From the NCBI GenBank assembly GCA_017881645.1, contig JADGQQ010000017.1:1-13436 (forward strand): DNA of 13,436 bases, written 5' to 3'. Shown here in pieces: positions 6,370 to 13,436 of the stretch. Each line of letters opens with the position of its first letter. The first letter of the stretch is position 1. The position numbers and the translations under genes are program-made. Source of the stretch: Clostridia bacterium (GTDB lineage Bacteria; Bacillota; Clostridia; Saccharofermentanales; Saccharofermentanaceae). The notes beneath the pieces were generated by a model that was given only the letters and a program-made list of their open reading frames with translations, was not told the origin of the DNA and made no database searches.

Positions 6370-7710
6370 TCAGCTTCCGCCTGTTTTCGTATTATCTCCG
6401 GATCCGACGGGTGTCGGCGTAGGCGTTGCAGACGGAGCTTTGGGAATCGTAGCGACCGGGTCGAATACAAAGGTTTTCCCGAAAATATACTCCTGCAATT
6501 TGGGAATGATTCCATTCCAGTTCGGCCGGATACTCCATTCGCCTTTGGTTTTAATGTCATAGTACATGCCTTCATTTGAATATCCGGTCATCGGAACCGA
6601 CATATATTCAAATGTTGATGATTTTATACCCGGGAGAAATGTCCATGCGTACCACTCCAAATTATTATTTGGAATATTTGTAGAAATAAGTGAAAGCACA
6701 TCGTCAAGAGCACCCGCTTTCCCCGTAATGCTCAATTTCATAAACCTTGACATCAGACTCGTAAGAACTTCAATTTGTCTTTTGGAACGGTCGTAATCAC
6801 CGTTTCCGACATGGCGAATTCTTGCATATGCAACAGCCTGTCGACCATCTAAAGTAACGTCACCGGTCTCTGTCAGCATGTGGGATCCGGCGGGGGATCC
6901 AAATACCTCATTCTGTTCGGCTACAAGTTCGTTGAGTCCGCCCAAAACATTGGTTCTTTCGCTTTCGGAAACATTGACTTTCACGCCGCCGACCGCGTCA
7001 ATTACCTTCTCCATATGGTTCATATCTACATAAGCATATTCTGTCAGTTCGATTCGAAGCTGACTCTGCAAAACTAACATCAGGAGGTCAGGCCCTCCAT
7101 ATGTCATGGCGGCATTCACTTTCTGCGGCTGCGTATATCCCGGGATAAAAACGTAACTGTCTCTTTGTATGGAAGTAAGTTTTATTGAATTGTCATTTTC
7201 ATTCACGGTCAAAATCATTATAATATCTGCCAGGTGACCTGACCCATCCTTAATATAGGACGTCGATCTGCTGTCAATTCCTATCAAAAGGATATTGTGA
7301 ATTCCATCTACATGCGGCAGTGAATTGATTGTTGACTCCGTAGCGGCATCCGAAATTTTAATAGCTGAGCCATTTTCGTCAATATATGTTTGGTTGGGTT
7401 TTGCTTCAATAAAATTCACTCTCCCAATATAGTAGTCTTTGACAAAAATAAAACTAAGAGCTGCGACAATTACAACTACTAGAATGACAAGAACCATTCG
7501 AAAGAGCACTTGACCGGCTGTGATTTTTCTCTTTCTATTCTTTCGCATTTGATTCTGTCCGGGGGTAGAAATCATACCGCCATCGTTACTCTGTGTGATT
7601 CGATGATTTACATCAGACGGATTATTCATATTCGAATAGGTATTTCCATATGAACCGGTCGGCGTCCCGTTCATCTGATCCTGTCTTCTATTGGGTTTGT
7701 TCTGTTTCAT
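6370..7710 (-). CDS. LCP (LytR-CpsA-Psr) family glycopolymer transferase
   Basis: A 446-residue membrane-anchored protein. It has an Asn/Gly-rich cytoplasmic N-terminus ending in a basic patch (MRKNRKRK), one membrane helix at about 70-91, and an extracellular LCP domain from about 137 to 325. Domain landmarks are HNILLIGIDSRS, ADIIMILTVN, LTSIQRDSYV with Arg183 and Asp184, KVNAAMTYGGP, YVDMNHMEKVIDAVGGV and AVAYARIRH...DRSKRQ. These residues bind the polyprenyl pyrophosphate-linked substrate. LCP enzymes attach wall teichoic acid, capsule or other glycopolymers to peptidoglycan. The last ~30 residues are a Thr/Pro/Gly-rich low-complexity tail. The ATG at 7708-7710 is chosen because GGAGG (7722-7726) is 11 bases upstream, and an earlier in-frame GTG overlaps that site. 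It lies 53 bases after galE, suggesting one envelope-sugar operon. Confidence 0.93.
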   Translation of the reverse strand: MKQNKPNRRQDQMNGTPTGSYGNTYSNMNNPSDVNHRITQSNDGGMISTPGQNQMRKNRKRKITAGQVLFRMVLVILVVVIVAALSFIFVKDYYIGRVNFIEAKPNQTYIDENGSAIKISDAATESTINSLPHVDGIHNILLIGIDSRSTSYIKDGSGHLADIIMILTVNENDNSIKLTSIQRDSYVFIPGYTQPQKVNAAMTYGGPDLLMLVLQSQLRIELTEYAYVDMNHMEKVIDAVGGVKVNVSESERTNVLGGLNELVAEQNEVFGSPAGSHMLTETGDVTLDGRQAVAYARIRHVGNGDYDRSKRQIEVLTSLMSRFMKLSITGKAGALDDVLSLISTNIPNNNLEWYAWTFLPGIKSSTFEYMSVPMTGYSNEGMYYDIKTKGEWSIRPNWNGIIPKLQEYIFGKTFVFDPVATIPKAPSATPTPTPVGSGDNTKTGGS

Positions 7711-7763
7711 TATTTCCTGTTCCTCCACATGATTTCTTCAGTCAGATTCATTCAGGATGAATT

Positions 7764-8780
7764 CTATTCATATCCAAACGGGTTTTGACTCTGCCAATTC
7801 CAGGCATCTTTACACATACTGAGAATGTCCCGGCTGGCTTTCCAATGCAATTCGGTTTCCGCTTTTTGCGTCCCGGCATAACAAATTGCAACATCCCCTG
7901 GTCTCCGGGGCCCAATTTCACAGGGGATTCTTCGTCCGATTGTCTTTTCGAATGTTGTAAGTATTTCCAATACCGAATAGCCTTTTCCGGTTCCAAGATT
8001 GAATATATTGACGCCGGAATCAGATAAACATTTTTTTACCGATGCAACATGACCTTCTGCGAGATCCATAACATGTATGTAGTCACGGATTCCTGTTCCA
8101 TCCGGTGTGGGATAATCATTCCCGTGAATAATGAGTTTGGGAATACGGCCAACAGCTGTCTGAAGAAGAATCGGAAACAGATTGTTGGGTATACCCAGCG
8201 GATCCTCCCCGATTCGGCCGGATGAATGAGCACCGACCGGATTGAAATAGCGAAGAAGATGTATGCTCCAGGATGGATCAGAATTCCAAATATCCCGTAA
8301 AATTCTCTCGTTCATCCATTTCGTCCAACCGTATGGATTTGTGCATTCGCCCAGAGGAAAATCTTCCTGCAGGGGCATGATATCTGATGTTCCATATACG
8401 GTTGCTGATGAACTGAATACGATGTTTTTCACGTTATGCTTCTGCATCACAGTGCAGAGCGAAAGAGTTGTGTTCAAATTAATGCGATAGTAATCGATCG
8501 GCATATGAACGGATTCACCGACTGCTTTTTTCCCCGCAAAATGAATGACACAAGATATGTCATGTCGGGCAAACACTTTTTCAAGTTCCAGTTCATTGGC
8601 TGCATCATACGGATAAAATGTTACGGTCTTACCACTGATTTCCTGAATACGCGAAACAACCGCAAAACGACTATTGGACAAATTATCCAGAATGATAACG
8701 TCATATCCTGCATCCAAAAGTGAAATGCAAGTATGGCTTCCAATATATCCGGCACCGCCGGTTACAAGAATCTCTGTCAT
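7764..8780 (-). CDS. galE: UDP-glucose 4-epimerase
   Basis: A 338-residue extended short-chain dehydrogenase that interconverts UDP-glucose and UDP-galactose in the cytoplasm (EC 5.1.3.2). The NAD-binding Rossmann motif GGAGYIG is at 8-14, followed by the strand-end Asp32 in ILDN that holds the ribose. The catalytic region shows VFSSSATVYG (Ser123-125) and NPYGWTK with Tyr150 and Lys154 in the YxxxK pattern. RYFNPVGAHSSGRIGEDP, IRDYIHVMDLAEGH and FNLGTGKGYSVLE are GalE signatures, and the length is typical. GGAGA lies 8 bases before the ATG. It heads the minus-strand block, diverging from the beta-glucosidase gene across a 187-base AT-rich gap, and is followed by the LCP gene. That context suggests UDP-galactose supply for wall or capsule polymers as well as possible sugar catabolism; galK and galT are not nearby. 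Confidence 0.96.
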   Translation of the reverse strand: MTEILVTGGAGYIGSHTCISLLDAGYDVIILDNLSNSRFAVVSRIQEISGKTVTFYPYDAANELELEKVFARHDISCVIHFAGKKAVGESVHMPIDYYRINLNTTLSLCTVMQKHNVKNIVFSSSATVYGTSDIMPLQEDFPLGECTNPYGWTKWMNERILRDIWNSDPSWSIHLLRYFNPVGAHSSGRIGEDPLGIPNNLFPILLQTAVGRIPKLIIHGNDYPTPDGTGIRDYIHVMDLAEGHVASVKKCLSDSGVNIFNLGTGKGYSVLEILTTFEKTIGRRIPCEIGPRRPGDVAICYAGTQKAETELHWKASRDILSMCKDAWNWQSQNPFGYE

Positions 8781-8921
8781 CTATTGATTCTCCAAAGAAT
8801 TTGCTGCTCACAAATTAAAGAATTTTGATTTAACAAAATATATGATACTCCATAAATGCATAAAAGAATAGGTTGAATATTTTTCGCCACAATTCTTATA
8901 CAATTTGCACTGAAAAGCGTC

Positions 8922-8927
8922 TATAAT
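8922..8927 (+). promoter_or_regulatory. Candidate -10 element for the beta-glucosidase gene
   Basis: A perfect TATAAT lies 40 bases upstream of the beta-glucosidase start codon in the AT-rich divergent gap with galE. No good -35 hexamer sits at 16-18 bases. TTGCAC (8905-8910) is only 11 bases away, too close for a normal sigma-A promoter, so an activator or a weak promoter is possible. I see no clear promoter for galE on the opposite strand in the same gap. Confidence 0.4.
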
Positions 8928-8967
8928 AATGCAGATACAATGTACAAAAAATGACGCGGAGGAAACT

Positions 8968-10317
8968 ATGGGCATACAATCTGACTTTATCTGGGGCGCA
9001 GCAACTGCCTCCATCCAAATTGAAGGCGGTGCCGCAGAAGATGGGCGGGCACTATCCAATTGGGATGTATTCTGTGAAATTCCCGGGAAGGTTGCCGACG
9101 GTGAGCATGCTCTGATCGGACCAGATCATTTTCATCATATGAAAGAAGACGTCCGCTTAATGAAAGAACTCGGACTCAAGGCGTATCGATTTTCTATTTC
9201 ATGGCCGCGGATTATTCCCGACGGTGTAGGCAAAGTAAATCAGTCCGGCCTGCAGTTTTACGATGAATTAATCGATGAATTATTGGCAAACGGAATTGAG
9301 CCGTTTGTTACTTTGTTTCATTGGGATCTTCCTTTTTCATTACATATACGCGGCGGATGGCTGAATCCCGATATGCCATCATGGATCGAGAAATATTCCG
9401 AAGTTATTGTTGATGCGTTTTCAGATCGGGTTTCCAATTGGATTACACTCAACGAACCTCAATGCTTTATTAATAGCGGCTATTTCCTTCAGAGCCATGC
9501 TCCGGGATATCAAGTCAGCGATCGAGAGTTGGCTCTTGCCGTTCATAATGTCTTGCTTTCACACGGAAAGATGGTTTCAGTCATTCGCAGCAAATCAAAA
9601 CTTCCGTCAAAAATTGCTTTTTCCCAAGCTACCCCTTATGTGAGTATTCCATATTCCGATAAAGATGTTGAAGCCGCGCGAAGCCGTCAGTTCAGCATTC
9701 TGAAAGATTTTGCCGGATCGGCTGTTATTTATACGGATCCGATACATCTTGGGAAATATCCTCAGGAGTATTTGGATCAATACGAGTCCATTCTTCCCAG
9801 GATCGGCAACGATGATATGAAGCTTATCTCACAGCCCGTCGATTTTTTCGGGATCAATTTATACAATGGTGATTTTGTAACTACAGGTGCGGACGGAAAA
9901 CCATCCGTTGTACCGCGTGTACCTGGGTATGCACACACCTGTTTCGGTTGGACCGTTAGTCCGGAAATAATGTACTGGACTTTAAAATTCTGCTACGAGC
10001 GATACCATGTTCCAATTCTGATAACGGAGAACGGCATGTCCTCAACCGATTGGGTCCATCTTGACGGGAAAGTCCACGACGCCGAAAGAATCGATTTTCT
10101 TCACCGCTATTTGCAGAATATGAAACATGCCATTGAAGATGGCATTGATATCAAAGGATATTTCGTTTGGTCTCTCATGGACAATTTCGAATGGGCCCGC
10201 GGGTATTATGAACGGTTTGGTCTGATTCATGTCGATTATCCTACCGGGAAGAGAACAATAAAGGACTCAGGATATTGGTATAGAGATACGATTGAAAGCA
10301 ACGGTAAATATTTGTAA
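8968..10317 (+). CDS. GH1 family beta-glucosidase
   Basis: A 449-residue glycoside hydrolase family 1 enzyme, the usual length, with no signal peptide, so intracellular. The retaining catalytic pair is visible: acid/base Glu163 in TLNEP and nucleophile Glu354 in ITENG. Other family marks are FIWGAATAS and IEGGAAEDG near the N-terminus, YRFSISWPRI at 73-82, LFHWDLP, DFFGINLYNG and WSLMDNFEWARGYYERFGLI. The NFEW segment (406-409) is typical of enzymes acting on unphosphorylated beta-glucosides; 6-phospho-beta-glucosidases usually have a Ser-containing variant there. No PTS or sugar permease gene is adjacent. The N-terminal motif reads SIQIEGG, where YQIEGA is usual. The ATG at 8968 follows GGAGG (8958-8962) by 5 bases; an upstream in-frame ATG at 8929 lacks a ribosome site and overlaps the -10 box. 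The gene is probably transcribed alone, ending at the terminator at 10379-10435. Confidence 0.96.
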   Translation: MGIQSDFIWGAATASIQIEGGAAEDGRALSNWDVFCEIPGKVADGEHALIGPDHFHHMKEDVRLMKELGLKAYRFSISWPRIIPDGVGKVNQSGLQFYDELIDELLANGIEPFVTLFHWDLPFSLHIRGGWLNPDMPSWIEKYSEVIVDAFSDRVSNWITLNEPQCFINSGYFLQSHAPGYQVSDRELALAVHNVLLSHGKMVSVIRSKSKLPSKIAFSQATPYVSIPYSDKDVEAARSRQFSILKDFAGSAVIYTDPIHLGKYPQEYLDQYESILPRIGNDDMKLISQPVDFFGINLYNGDFVTTGADGKPSVVPRVPGYAHTCFGWTVSPEIMYWTLKFCYERYHVPILITENGMSSTDWVHLDGKVHDAERIDFLHRYLQNMKHAIEDGIDIKGYFVWSLMDNFEWARGYYERFGLIHVDYPTGKRTIKDSGYWYRDTIESNGKYL

Positions 10318-10319
10318 CC

Positions 10320-10335
10320 TTCCGGATCTCCGGAA
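10320..10335. repeat. Short inverted repeat after the beta-glucosidase gene
   Basis: TTCCGGA (10320-10326) and TCCGGAA (10329-10335) form a compact hairpin 2 bases after the stop codon. There is no following T-run, so it is unlikely to terminate on its own. It may protect the 3' end of the transcript. Confidence 0.5.
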
Positions 10336-10356
10336 ATATCCTGTCTATTTCCTCAA

Positions 10357-10370
10357 GACGAACATTCGTC
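10357..10370. repeat. Short inverted repeat in the beta-glucosidase / response regulator gap
   Basis: GACGAA (10357-10362) and TTCGTC (10365-10370) are perfect complements with a 2-base centre. A TATAAT sequence follows at 10372-10377. It could be a protein-binding palindrome or a chance hairpin; nothing shows which. Confidence 0.4.
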
Positions 10371-10378
10371 GTATAATG

Positions 10379-10435
10379 AGAGTGATATTGACCGTACAAT
10401 CCGAATGATACGGTCGATTTCACTCTTTTATATAT
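10379..10435 (+). terminator. Rho-independent terminator of the beta-glucosidase gene
   Basis: A long imperfect stem pairs 10379-10396 with 10409-10426. AGAGTGA pairs with TCACTCT and GACCGTA with TACGGTC, joined by a 4-base section holding two A-T pairs, one T-G wobble and one T-T mismatch. The loop is 12 bases and the stem is followed by TTT and TATATTT on the plus strand. It lies about 60 bases after the stop codon and separates the beta-glucosidase from the two-component genes. Confidence 0.85.
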
Positions 10436-10463
10436 TTGCGGGATGTTTTCTATAATTCCTCAC

Positions 10464-10492
10464 TTTTCACGCAAAGCGAGTCTCGATTTAAT
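10464..10492 (+). promoter_or_regulatory. Candidate promoter for the two-component operon
   Basis: TTTTCA (10464-10469), a 17-base spacer and TTTAAT (10487-10492, five of six matches to TATAAT) lie just after the terminator and about 55 bases before the response regulator start codon. The spacer contains a small inverted repeat, CGC-AAA-GCG. A perfect TATAAT at 10451-10456 is an alternative -10 box but has no good -35. Confidence 0.4.
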
Positions 10493-10549
10493 TTAGCATA
10501 TAAATATCAAACGAAAATCGGGACCGGATAGCATCTTGGGAGGCACATA

Positions 10550-11290
10550 ATGAAAAAGACAATATACGTTGCTGATGATGAGTCAAATATTCGAAATCTA
10601 GTTCAAACTTTTCTGGAGCGTGAAGGCTATGATGTAACGGCATTCCCGGATGGAGAATCTTTGCTTCGGTATTTTTCAACAAATCCGGCAGATTTAGTCA
10701 TTCTTGACGTTATGATGCCCGGCAGAGACGGATTCTTCATCTGCAGTGACATTCGGAAAATGAGCAATGTTCCGATTATTATGCTTACCGCCAGAGACAG
10801 CGATGCAGATTACATTTCCGGCTTGTCACTTGGCAGTGATGATTATTTTACAAAGCCATTCAGCCCGATCAAACTCGTTATGAAAGTCAAAGCGATTTTC
10901 CGAAGAGCTGAAGCAGAAAGCAACAAAAATGATCAAACGGATGATTGTCTCCGTTTTGAGGATATCGCTATTATGACGAAAACAAAATCAGCTACCTGCG
11001 GTGACAATGAGATGCAGTTGACCCCTAACGAGTTTTCTCTTCTAACTTATTTGATTCTGAACAAGGATCGTGCGGTTTCCCGTTCCGAACTCTTGGACCG
11101 CATCTGGGGCTATGAGACCGAAGTTGAAACAAGAGTTGCCGATGATACTGTCAAACGTCTGCGGAAGAAGCTCACGGTTTCTCATGTAGTAATTAAGACC
11201 GTCTGGGGTTATGGATTCCGGCTGAAAGCTCTGTCCGATGATGATGAAGGATCACTCGTTGAACCGGAAGCCTCCCTTTCGGAGACGTAA
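10550..11290 (+). CDS. Response regulator, OmpR/PhoB family
   Basis: A 246-residue DNA-binding response regulator. The receiver domain (about 3-120) has the acidic pair Asp9-Asp10, the phospho-acceptor Asp53 in LVILDVMMPGRDG, Thr80 in IIMLTARD and Lys102 in FTKPF, so it should be phosphorylated in the normal way. A linker of about 15 residues leads to a winged helix-turn-helix domain (about 135-226) with LTPNEFSLLTYL, SRSELLDRIWG, DDTVKRLRKKL and VWGYGFRL, all typical of the OmpR/PhoB class. About 20 acidic residues follow the domain, an unusual short tail. GGGAGG lies 6 bases before the ATG. The sensor kinase gene begins 1 base after its stop codon, so the two are a cognate pair in one operon. 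Target genes are not evident. Confidence 0.96.
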   Translation: MKKTIYVADDESNIRNLVQTFLEREGYDVTAFPDGESLLRYFSTNPADLVILDVMMPGRDGFFICSDIRKMSNVPIIMLTARDSDADYISGLSLGSDDYFTKPFSPIKLVMKVKAIFRRAEAESNKNDQTDDCLRFEDIAIMTKTKSATCGDNEMQLTPNEFSLLTYLILNKDRAVSRSELLDRIWGYETEVETRVADDTVKRLRKKLTVSHVVIKTVWGYGFRLKALSDDDEGSLVEPEASLSET

Positions 11291-11291
11291 C

Positions 11292-12731
11292 ATGAAAAAT
11301 GCGAAAATTGGACTTCGTCTTCATATTTTTCTAGCATTTCTCATAGTCTTCCTGATATCTTTTGCCGTCATACTTGTGTCATTCAATCTTTTTGTGCAAA
11401 ATTACATCCATAAAGATGCAACCGCAAAATTGAACCAGTCCATCACATTGGCTAGAAATCTTGCAACGGAAACCCGTTTTTTTCCGGTTGCCGACTTTCA
11501 CGATGACGATATCAGCATTGTTGTAAATACCGTTGTTCTGACTTTAAAGGGAAGTTCTGATGTGAAGGTCTCTTTGATCAGTACGGACGGCCGAATTCAG
11601 TGGCCTACAACTTCTGACTATATTCGCGAGAAGATCACTACGCAAAATGTGATAAATCAGCTGAGCAAACAACATATTCCCCTCGGAGAATCGGGTGTTA
11701 AAGTAATTCGAATCGATGAGTCATCTTTTTATATTGCATCTGTTCCGATTGTAGTAAGTCGATCCGGCAGTGTGAGTTATTTACTCCTGTATTTGGATGC
11801 CTCTCCCTACTTTGTATTTTTAAAGTCCATTAATCAGTTGCTATACGTAATTCTCATTATCAGTCTTTTTTTAACGCTGCTAACTTCATTAATTGTTTCA
11901 AACAGTATTATTCGGTCTATTCGAAAATTAACAAAATTCGCCAGCAAAATCGGTTCCGGTATCTTTCAAAGGCATGATTTTGATTTTTTTGATAAAGAAT
12001 TGAATGAACTTGCGTCTGATATGAATATCATGGCAGAAAAGCTCGAACTTTCCGATAAAGAACAGAAGACATTTTTTCAGAATGCTTCTCATGAACTTAG
12101 AACTCCTCTGATGTCCATTCAGGGATATGCGGAGGGCATACGATATAAAGTGTTCGATGATCAGGAGAGTGCCGCTGACGTTATTATCTCCGAATCACAG
12201 CGTTTGACGGGTATGGTTGAAAACTTGCTCAGCATTTCCAGATTAGATACAGCCGCTGCCGGAAGACAGCAGATTTCGAAACAGCTGATCGACCTGAATG
12301 AACTACTTGAATCTGTGGCGGATAAAGTGCGGGGTTCCGCCCTGCTGGTTAATAAGGATATTTCTGTGCACATTCATTCAAAAGACAATATAATCCTTGG
12401 AAATGAGAACGATTTATTCAGAGCATTTGAAAACATTCTTTCGAACGGTATTCGATATGCGGCTTCCAATGTGGCACTTTCCATATCGAAAACCACACCG
12501 GAAACAATCGTTGTGGAAGTTATGGATGATGGCAAAGGCATATCTGCAGATATAATGGCACATCTTTTTGATCGATTTGCACGCGGTGAAGACGGAAAAC
12601 ACGGAATTGGTCTTGCACTAGTAAAGGCTATTATAACGGATCATGACGGATCTGTTACGGCATCCAACCGTACTGACGGGAAAACAGGTGCTATTTTCCA
12701 AGTTACACTTCATCCTGCCGAACAGAAATGA
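11292..12731 (+). CDS. Sensor histidine kinase, PhoR-like with HAMP domain
   Basis: A 479-residue membrane kinase. Helix 1 at about 11-34 and helix 2 at about 182-205 enclose an extracellular sensor region of about 147 residues that I cannot assign to a named sensor family (dCache or PAS-like folds are possible). A HAMP linker follows at about 203-258. The HisKA domain has the phospho-acceptor His267 in FFQNASHELRTPLMSIQGYA. The catalytic domain shows the N-box NILSNGIRYA (Asn385), G1 box MDDGKGI, F-box LFDRF and G2 box GKHGIGLALV. All key residues are present. The ATG at 11292 is chosen because GGAG (11281-11284), inside the last codons of the regulator gene, is 7 bases upstream; an earlier in-frame start would overlap the regulator by 53 bases. 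Translation is therefore probably coupled to the regulator. The signal sensed is unknown. Confidence 0.96.
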   Translation: MKNAKIGLRLHIFLAFLIVFLISFAVILVSFNLFVQNYIHKDATAKLNQSITLARNLATETRFFPVADFHDDDISIVVNTVVLTLKGSSDVKVSLISTDGRIQWPTTSDYIREKITTQNVINQLSKQHIPLGESGVKVIRIDESSFYIASVPIVVSRSGSVSYLLLYLDASPYFVFLKSINQLLYVILIISLFLTLLTSLIVSNSIIRSIRKLTKFASKIGSGIFQRHDFDFFDKELNELASDMNIMAEKLELSDKEQKTFFQNASHELRTPLMSIQGYAEGIRYKVFDDQESAADVIISESQRLTGMVENLLSISRLDTAAAGRQQISKQLIDLNELLESVADKVRGSALLVNKDISVHIHSKDNIILGNENDLFRAFENILSNGIRYAASNVALSISKTTPETIVVEVMDDGKGISADIMAHLFDRFARGEDGKHGIGLALVKAIITDHDGSVTASNRTDGKTGAIFQVTLHPAEQK

Positions 12732-12803
12732 CCAGATCCTTCGCAGCTTAATGGGCTCTGGAACGAACGATGAAATGTAATTGAAAAGCATGGCAATTAT
12801 ATT

Positions 12804-13436
12804 CTATCCCATGGTAGCCGAAGGTTCGGACGCATCCGAACCTGTTAAGGCAGTCGTGGTCTCACCTGCAGAAGTAGAATCCCCCGTAGCAGATATCGCG
12901 GTCGTCGCGTTTGGATCGATTGCACCTGCATCCGTACCTGTCGGTTGGACAAGCGTGTCGAGCGGAAGATAATTCAGTACAGGAGCCAACAGATCTTCGA
13001 TTTGCAGTTCTTTGCTGTTGGGGGATTGGGGTGCAAGATCATTGATTCCGAAAACGGATTTGGCACCGGCAAACGTGATAATGAATATAAGCAATCCAAC
13101 AACAATCAATTGAATAATAAGTACTGGAGAAATTCCGGCGTTTTGAATCTGTCCCAAAACAGGATCCGACTGTAACGAAGATCTTCCGACTGAATTGGAA
13201 GTAATGAGTTCAAATAATCGAAAAGAAGCGGAATCGATCTTGCGGTGAATCTCAGACAAAATAGAGTTCTCCGTAAATTCGTCAAGCACCCGGTCATTCT
13301 GTCTGGATCTGTTATCTGTTACCGCATATTGAGATGCAAGTGCATTGACTCTTCTCTGCAGAACATTACTGAATAAGAATACCGGATCTTCCGCCTCTTC
13401 CGAATTGCGCTTGTGATATACCTCCAGAAAAGATTC
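12804..13436 (-). CDS. Unrecognised single-pass membrane protein, C-terminal part (cut by window edge)
   Basis: The frame stays open to the right edge, so only the last 210 residues are seen and the start is outside. An internal GTG at 13287-13289 could be mistaken for a start, but the frame continues upstream without a stop and no ribosome site favours it. The visible part begins with a charged, helical cytoplasmic-type region (about 1-100, with RRVNALASQYAV and EFTENSILSEIHRKID). A membrane helix follows at about 103-124 (ISPVLIIQLIVVGLLIFIIT). The last ~85 residues should be outside the cell, and the final 45 are rich in Ser, Thr, Ala and Gly. I recognise no catalytic motif, LPXTG sorting signal or known domain. 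It converges on the kinase gene with a 72-base gap. Confidence 0.75.
   Translation of the reverse strand, partial: ESFLEVYHKRNSEEAEDPVFLFSNVLQRRVNALASQYAVTDNRSRQNDRVLDEFTENSILSEIHRKIDSASFRLFELITSNSVGRSSLQSDPVLGQIQNAGISPVLIIQLIVVGLLIFIITFAGAKSVFGINDLAPQSPNSKELQIEDLLAPVLNYLPLDTLVQPTGTDAGAIDPNATTAISATGDSTSAGETTTALTGSDASEPSATMG
12823..12842. repeat. Perfect 8-bp inverted repeat with a 4-base loop
   Basis: GGTTCGGA (12823-12830), CGCA, TCCGAACC (12835-12842). It lies inside the last codons of the minus-strand membrane-protein gene, encoding GSDASEP, and about 90 bases after the kinase stop codon on the other strand. Neither strand has a T-run after it, so it is not a standard intrinsic terminator. 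Confidence 0.55.

Noticed and set aside
8910..8925. Possible catabolite-response (cre) site before the beta-glucosidase gene
   Set aside because: TGAAAAGCGTCTAT resembles the cre left half, but the central CG is shifted by one base and the right half does not match.
13287..13289. GTG as the start of the right-edge gene
   Set aside because: The reading frame continues open to the window edge with protein-like sequence, so the GTG is most likely an internal Val codon.
1..13436. CRISPR arrays, tRNA or rRNA genes, insertion sequences, phage or defence modules
   Set aside because: No direct-repeat series, cloverleaf, transposase or integrase motif, or defence-type gene was seen on either strand.

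Overview
The window looks like chromosomal DNA from a low-to-mid GC Gram-positive bacterium (Bacillota), most likely an anaerobic Clostridia-type lineage. The evidence is a perfect CIRCE operator in front of groES-groEL, purine-rich Shine-Dalgarno sequences before nearly every gene, sigma-A-like promoters, an LCP-family cell-wall glycopolymer transferase, a UMF1-type MFS permease, a FatA/FatB-type acyl-ACP thioesterase and a PhoB/PhoR-type two-component system. No rRNA, tRNA, insertion sequence, prophage, CRISPR array or plasmid function was found. I cannot name the species.

Layout. From 1 to 8780 every gene is on the minus strand. Read in the direction of transcription (right to left) they are: galE and an LCP transferase (one likely operon); groES-groEL with its own promoter, CIRCE and a strong terminator; a small two-pass membrane protein with its own likely promoter; a UMF1 MFS permease; an acyl-ACP thioesterase; and an ABC transporter ATPase followed by the first codons of its ABC-2 permease, cut by the window edge. 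From 8968 to 12731 the genes are on the plus strand: a GH1 beta-glucosidase ending in a strong terminator, then an OmpR/PhoB-type response regulator and its sensor kinase, almost certainly co-transcribed. At the right edge a minus-strand gene converges on the kinase. Only its C-terminal 210 codons are present, encoding a single-pass membrane protein with a Ser/Thr/Ala-rich tail that I do not recognise.

Functional reading. The genes are mostly housekeeping and cell-envelope functions: protein folding (GroESL under HrcA control), UDP-galactose supply and glycopolymer attachment (GalE, LCP), fatty-acid release from ACP, solute transport, and beta-glucoside hydrolysis. The two-component system has no obvious target in the window.

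I found no strong evidence for a new biological system. The points most worth a second look are the unrecognised membrane protein at the right edge with a perfect inverted repeat near its 3' end, the cluster of inverted repeats between the beta-glucosidase and the response regulator, and the small uncharacterised membrane protein downstream of groEL. No gene-free stretch exceeds 300 bases; the longest is 10318-10549, which holds a terminator, two smaller inverted repeats and a candidate promoter.
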